NCBI GenBank assembly: GCA_002700765.1
Contig: PAEP01000034.1
Coordinates: 7,474 to 14,613, forward strand
Reading direction: 5' to 3'
Source of the DNA: Synechococcus sp. MED850
GTDB lineage: Bacteria > Cyanobacteriota > Cyanobacteriia > PCC-6307 > Cyanobiaceae
Length of the DNA stretch: 7,140 nt
Part shown: piece after piece, positions 6,049-7,140 of the stretch
Layout of the letters: each line of letters starts with the position of its first letter
How positions within the stretch are numbered: position 1 is the first letter of the stretch
Program-made: the position numbers and the translations under genes
The notes under the pieces: model-generated
What the model saw: the letters and a program-made list of their open reading frames with translations, nothing else
The model's database searches: none
Told to the model about the DNA's origin: nothing

Positions 6049-7140
6049 TCACGCAGCAACAGCTACGTCGTACTTCTCGACTTCGAGATTAACGTCAATG
6101 ATGTAGGGCTCTAGAGGTTGCTTACTCAGCTGCATTGTCAAATCTGCAGACTTCTCGATGATCGTGTTGCAGAGCCATTCATCATCGTTTCTATGGGGGT
6201 AGTCAAGCCTATAGTGATACAGACCCCAACGACTTTCACGACGAAATAGAGAGGCCCGTGCAGCCATTTCAGCACAATCACGAATGAAATGAATCTCCAT
6301 GCACCGCATCAGCTCGTGGGGATCTCTTGCACCCAGCTCAGAAAGAACATTGTCGTAATCAACAAACTTAGACAAGCCAATTTCCATGTTTGATGGTGAT
6401 TTGGGCGGCTGCAAGTAATCATTAACAAAACGGCGTAGTTTGTACTCTACTTGAGTATGAGGGATGCCATTAGGATTATTTAGTGGAGCTGAAATACGCT
6501 GCTTTTCGGCTTCCAAGAAATCAGCACTAGGCTCAACATGATCGACCGGCTTAATCGCTTCCATTGCATGTTCAGCCGCAACCCGTCCCGACACAAACGC
6601 ACCAATCATGTAATTATGTGGAACGCTTGCCATGTCTCCTGCAGCATACAAACCTGGAACACTTGTTTGCATATTTTCATCAACTTGCACCCCCGAGGCA
6701 GAGTGTCCACTACACAAGCCAATTTCAGAGATACTCATCTCAACCCCATGAGTCCTATAATTCTCTGAGCGACCAGCATGGAATCTCTCGCGACTTGGCC
6801 TCTCATTAGAGAACAAGATTGTTTCAATCTCAGATATCGTTGATTCATCAAGATGATACATTTTAAGATGAACTGGCCCAGATCCAGAATTTAATTCTTT
6901 CCACATCTCAAGCATCATTTGACCGCTCCAATAGTCGCAACTGATGAATCGATTGCCTTCAGCGTTTGCGGTATAAGCCCCAAATGGGCTGGCAACATAA
7001 GCACATGCTGGACCGTTGTAGTCTTTAATTAAAGGGTTAATTTGAAAGCATTCAATGTTGGAGAGTTTTGCACCAGCGTGATATGCCATCGAGTAGCCAT
7101 CGCCAGCATTAGTAGGATTCTCATATGTCCCGTAAAGGTA
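6049..7140 (-). CDS. AprA-like / fumarate reductase-type flavoprotein, C-terminal part
   Basis: The open frame runs to the right edge, so the N-terminal FAD-binding Rossmann region is outside the window; 363 residues and the TGA stop (6051-6049) are present. The first residues read YLYGTYENPTNAGDGYSMAY, containing the NxGDGxxMA motif that contacts FAD in fumarate reductase, succinate dehydrogenase, aspartate oxidase and AprA. The second FAD motif, VPGLYAAGD followed by a serine-rich stretch and SGRVAAEHA, is encoded around 6660-6570. A long alpha-helical C-terminal domain (…LMRCMEIHFIRDCAEMAARAS…, then SRWGLYHYRLDYPHRND) matches the C-terminal domain of this superfamily, and the …RxxSRWGLYHYRxDYP stretch is the usual signature there. 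The partner ferredoxin follows 26 bp later. The reaction is not identifiable: the pair could reduce or oxidise a sulfur- or nitrogen-containing substrate. Codons upstream of the internal Met at 7089 are clearly coding, so that Met is not the start. Confidence 0.9.
   Translation of the reverse strand, partial: YLYGTYENPTNAGDGYSMAYHAGAKLSNIECFQINPLIKDYNGPACAYVASPFGAYTANAEGNRFISCDYWSGQMMLEMWKELNSGSGPVHLKMYHLDESTISEIETILFSNERPSRERFHAGRSENYRTHGVEMSISEIGLCSGHSASGVQVDENMQTSVPGLYAAGDMASVPHNYMIGAFVSGRVAAEHAMEAIKPVDHVEPSADFLEAEKQRISAPLNNPNGIPHTQVEYKLRRFVNDYLQPPKSPSNMEIGLSKFVDYDNVLSELGARDPHELMRCMEIHFIRDCAEMAARASLFRRESRWGLYHYRLDYPHRNDDEWLCNTIIEKSADLTMQLSKQPLEPYIIDVNLEVEKYDVAVAA

Noticed and set aside
1..7140. 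CRISPR arrays, insertion sequences, tRNA or rRNA genes
   Set aside because: No regularly spaced repeats, transposase-like frames, terminal inverted repeats or structured RNA motifs were seen.

Overview
All eight recognisable genes lie on the minus strand, so the window reads biologically from right to left. By eye the base composition is in the low-to-mid 40s % GC. The genes are tightly packed and bacterial in character. Nothing fixes the taxon; a moderately AT-rich Gram-negative bacterium is the best guess, because the solute-binding protein carries a classical Sec signal peptide without a lipobox Cys and is therefore probably periplasmic.

First block (7140 to 3776): the C-terminal 363 residues of an FAD-dependent flavoprotein of the fumarate reductase / adenylylsulfate reductase alpha (AprA-like) class, a 75-residue two-cluster ferredoxin resembling AprB, a 328-residue HEAT-repeat protein whose start overlaps the ferredoxin stop (TGATG), and a 333-residue Mrp/NBP35-type P-loop ATPase of the kind that carries Fe-S clusters. 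This looks like a small redox module with its own scaffold and Fe-S loading factor.

A 248-bp gap (3528-3775) follows. It holds no convincing gene, but contains an imperfect hairpin and a sigma70-like promoter candidate reading leftwards.

Second block (3527 to 1): an M20-family amidohydrolase/peptidase, a TauC/SsuC-like ABC permease whose start overlaps the M20 stop and has a strong GGAGG ribosome binding site, a TauA-like periplasmic solute-binding protein, and the first 86 codons of an allophanate-hydrolase-type (AtzF-like) amidase. A hairpin and a repeated 8-mer occupy the short gap before the amidase. The transporter ATPase is not in the window.

The combined picture is inference. A small nitrogen-bearing compound, perhaps a ureido, heterocyclic or sulfonate molecule, would be imported by the TauA/TauC-like system, processed by the flavoprotein-ferredoxin pair and the M20 amidohydrolase, and its nitrogen released as ammonia through allophanate. 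No urea carboxylase, biuret hydrolase or cyanuric acid hydrolase is visible here, so the source of allophanate and the substrate remain open. The pairing of an AprAB-like redox module with an allophanate-releasing import operon is the most interesting aspect of the window.
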